From Marmoricola sp. (GTDB lineage Bacteria > Actinomycetota > Actinomycetes > Propionibacteriales > Nocardioidaceae), in NCBI GenBank assembly GCA_030151765.1, contig JASLCW010000007.1:1-13905 (forward strand): DNA of 13,905 nucleotides, read 5' to 3'. A program made the position numbers and the translations under genes. The first letter of the stretch is position 1. Each line of letters begins with the position of its first letter. Below the pieces are notes generated by a model. That model was not told the origin of the DNA, did no database searches, and saw only the letters and a list, made by a program, of their open reading frames with translations. Below are positions 13,439 to 13,905 of this stretch, piece by piece.

Positions 13439-13530
13439 CAGGTTTCCCATGTGCATGTGGGAAACCGTGGCATCACACACGATGCATCCCATGTGATGTC
13501 CCAGTTTGGATGGATCACATGGGATTCCTG
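13439..13530 (-). repeat. MITE-like structured repeat, copy B
   Basis: A 92-bp element starting 12 bp after the menG stop. Terminal inverted repeats of 15 bp match at 13 positions: CAGGTTTCCCATGTG (13439-13453) and CACATGGGATTCCTG (13516-13530). Internal stems are GGTTTCCCA/TGGGAAACC (13441-13449/13458-13466), CATCACA/TGTGATG (13471-13477/13492-13498) and ATCCCATGTGAT/ATCACATGGGAT (13486-13497/13514-13525); the last two exclude each other. Read on the minus strand, its first 50 bases match copy A (1276-1325) at 42 positions. It has no coding capacity. It may insulate the menG transcript from the nuo operon. Confidence 0.8.
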
Positions 13531-13641
13531 GCCCGTACGTCGACCACGCCATTTTGGTGACGCCCACCTTGTTCAATTCGCCCTCCCCGCGTGCTTTTCG
13601 TCACAACCGGGGGGCGGTGTCGCGAGTGTGATCCAGGCCTC

Positions 13642-13647
13642 TATGCT
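13642..13647 (+). promoter_or_regulatory. Candidate -10 box of the nuo operon
   Basis: TATGCT is the best -10 hexamer in the 286-bp gap between menG and nuoA, about 65 bp before the nuoA ATG. A clear -35 is missing (position 13619-13624 reads GTCGCG), which would suit an activator-dependent or weak promoter. A CRP/Rex-like half-site TGTGATCCAG (13627-13636) sits just upstream, between -35 and -10. Apart from repeat copy B, this promoter and the operator below, nothing else is seen in the gap; 13551-13610 is locally AT-rich. Confidence 0.45.
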
Positions 13648-13662
13648 GACAAACGTCGGGTT

Positions 13663-13678
13663 AGTGATCCAGTTCACA
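13663..13678. promoter_or_regulatory. Rex/CRP-type operator upstream of nuoA
   Basis: AGTGATCCAGTTCACA fits TGTGA-N6-TCACA at all but the first base. It matches the Streptomyces coelicolor Rex operator form TGTGAACGCGTTCACA at 12 of 16 positions, including a perfect GTTCACA right half. It lies about 34 bp before the nuoA ATG and just downstream of the expected transcript start, a repressor position. In S. coelicolor the NADH/NAD+ sensor Rex is known to control nuo and cyd. The 9-mer GTGATCCAG also occurs at 13628-13636. A CRP-family regulator is the alternative. Confidence 0.5.
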
Positions 13679-13700
13679 AACTACGCAACGGCGGTTGCCG

Positions 13701-13706
13701 AGGAGG
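13701..13706 (+). promoter_or_regulatory. Strong ribosome binding site of nuoA
   Basis: AGGAGG followed by a 6-base gap and ATG. This near-ideal Shine-Dalgarno contrasts with its absence before menE, menF and menG. Confidence 0.85.
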
Positions 13707-13712
13707 TGTGGA

Positions 13713-13905
13713 ATGCACTTGTACGCACCCGTTCTGGGCCTTGTGATCCTGGCGGCGCTGTTCGCAGTGGGTTCCGTCATCATGAGCTCGCAGGTTGGCC
13801 CGCGGAGGTACAACCGGGCCAAGCTCGATTCCTACGAGTGCGGCATCGAGCCGACGCCGCAACCCGTGGGTGGTGGCCGGTTCCCGATCCGCTACTACAT
13901 CGTGG
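13713..13905 (+). CDS. nuoA: NADH-quinone oxidoreductase subunit A (NuoA), N-terminal part
   Basis: A membrane subunit of complex I (NDH-1), which passes electrons from NADH to menaquinone and pumps protons. The visible 64 residues begin MHLYAPVLGLVILAALFAV with one membrane helix at about 5-25. They then contain the conserved loop YNRAKLDSYECGIEPTPQPVGG (34-55) with the YECG motif that defines NuoA, and FPIRYYIV leading into the second helix. The window ends inside the gene; the family is about 120 residues. The ATG is fixed by AGGAGG 6 bases upstream. It is expected to be the first gene of a nuoA-N operon. A Rex/CRP-like site just upstream suggests redox control. Confidence 0.95.
   Translation, partial: MHLYAPVLGLVILAALFAVGSVIMSSQVGPRRYNRAKLDSYECGIEPTPQPVGGGRFPIRYYIV

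Overview
The window is high-GC DNA with strong G/C bias at third codon positions, frequent GTG starts and several probable leaderless genes, which points to an actinobacterium. The gene content (MenA, MenC, MenD, MenE, MenF, MenG, a YkuD L,D-transpeptidase, NDH-1) and protein style suggest the Propionibacteriales/Nocardioidaceae area; that placement is inference. The window is mainly a dispersed menaquinone (MK) biosynthesis locus ending at the start of the respiratory complex I operon.

Layout. Bases 1-1256 hold the 3' two thirds of ilvD (+). A structured repeat (1276-1398) and a 43-residue membrane protein gene on the minus strand (1420-1551) follow. menA is on the minus strand (1649-2584), divergent from a tight plus-strand run: menE (2625-3629), menC (3622-4581), menD (4578-6152), a CPA1-type Na+/H+ antiporter with a C-terminal UBP zinc finger (6160-7998) and an MBL-fold hydrolase (8003-8632). 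Spacings in this run are -8, -4, +7 and +4 bp, so it is probably one operon. menF (8625-9866) is convergent with it on the minus strand. Upstream of menF on the same strand are an exported L,D-transpeptidase (9902-10792) and an exported family 5 solute-binding protein (10896-12623). menG/ubiE (12737-13426, +) is divergent from the latter. nuoA (13713 to the end, partial, +) starts the complex I operon.

How it works together. MenF makes isochorismate from chorismate. MenD makes SEPHCHC from isochorismate and 2-oxoglutarate. MenC makes o-succinylbenzoate and MenE makes its CoA thioester. MenB, which is not in the window, would close the ring. MenA prenylates DHNA and MenG methylates the product to MK. 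MK is the usual electron acceptor of actinobacterial NDH-1, whose first subunit gene follows menG. No menB, menH or dedicated DHNA-CoA thioesterase gene is visible.

Most notable non-coding observations: (1) a near-perfect 65-bp palindrome (26-bp arms) inserted in frame in the interdomain linker of menD; (2) two MITE-like elements of one family, in opposite orientation, just after the stop codons of ilvD and menG; (3) a Rex/CRP-like operator between the promoter and start codon of nuoA; (4) a recurring arrangement in which a TAnnnT -10 box lies 6-7 bases before a start codon (small ORF, menE, menF, menG), predicting leaderless mRNAs.
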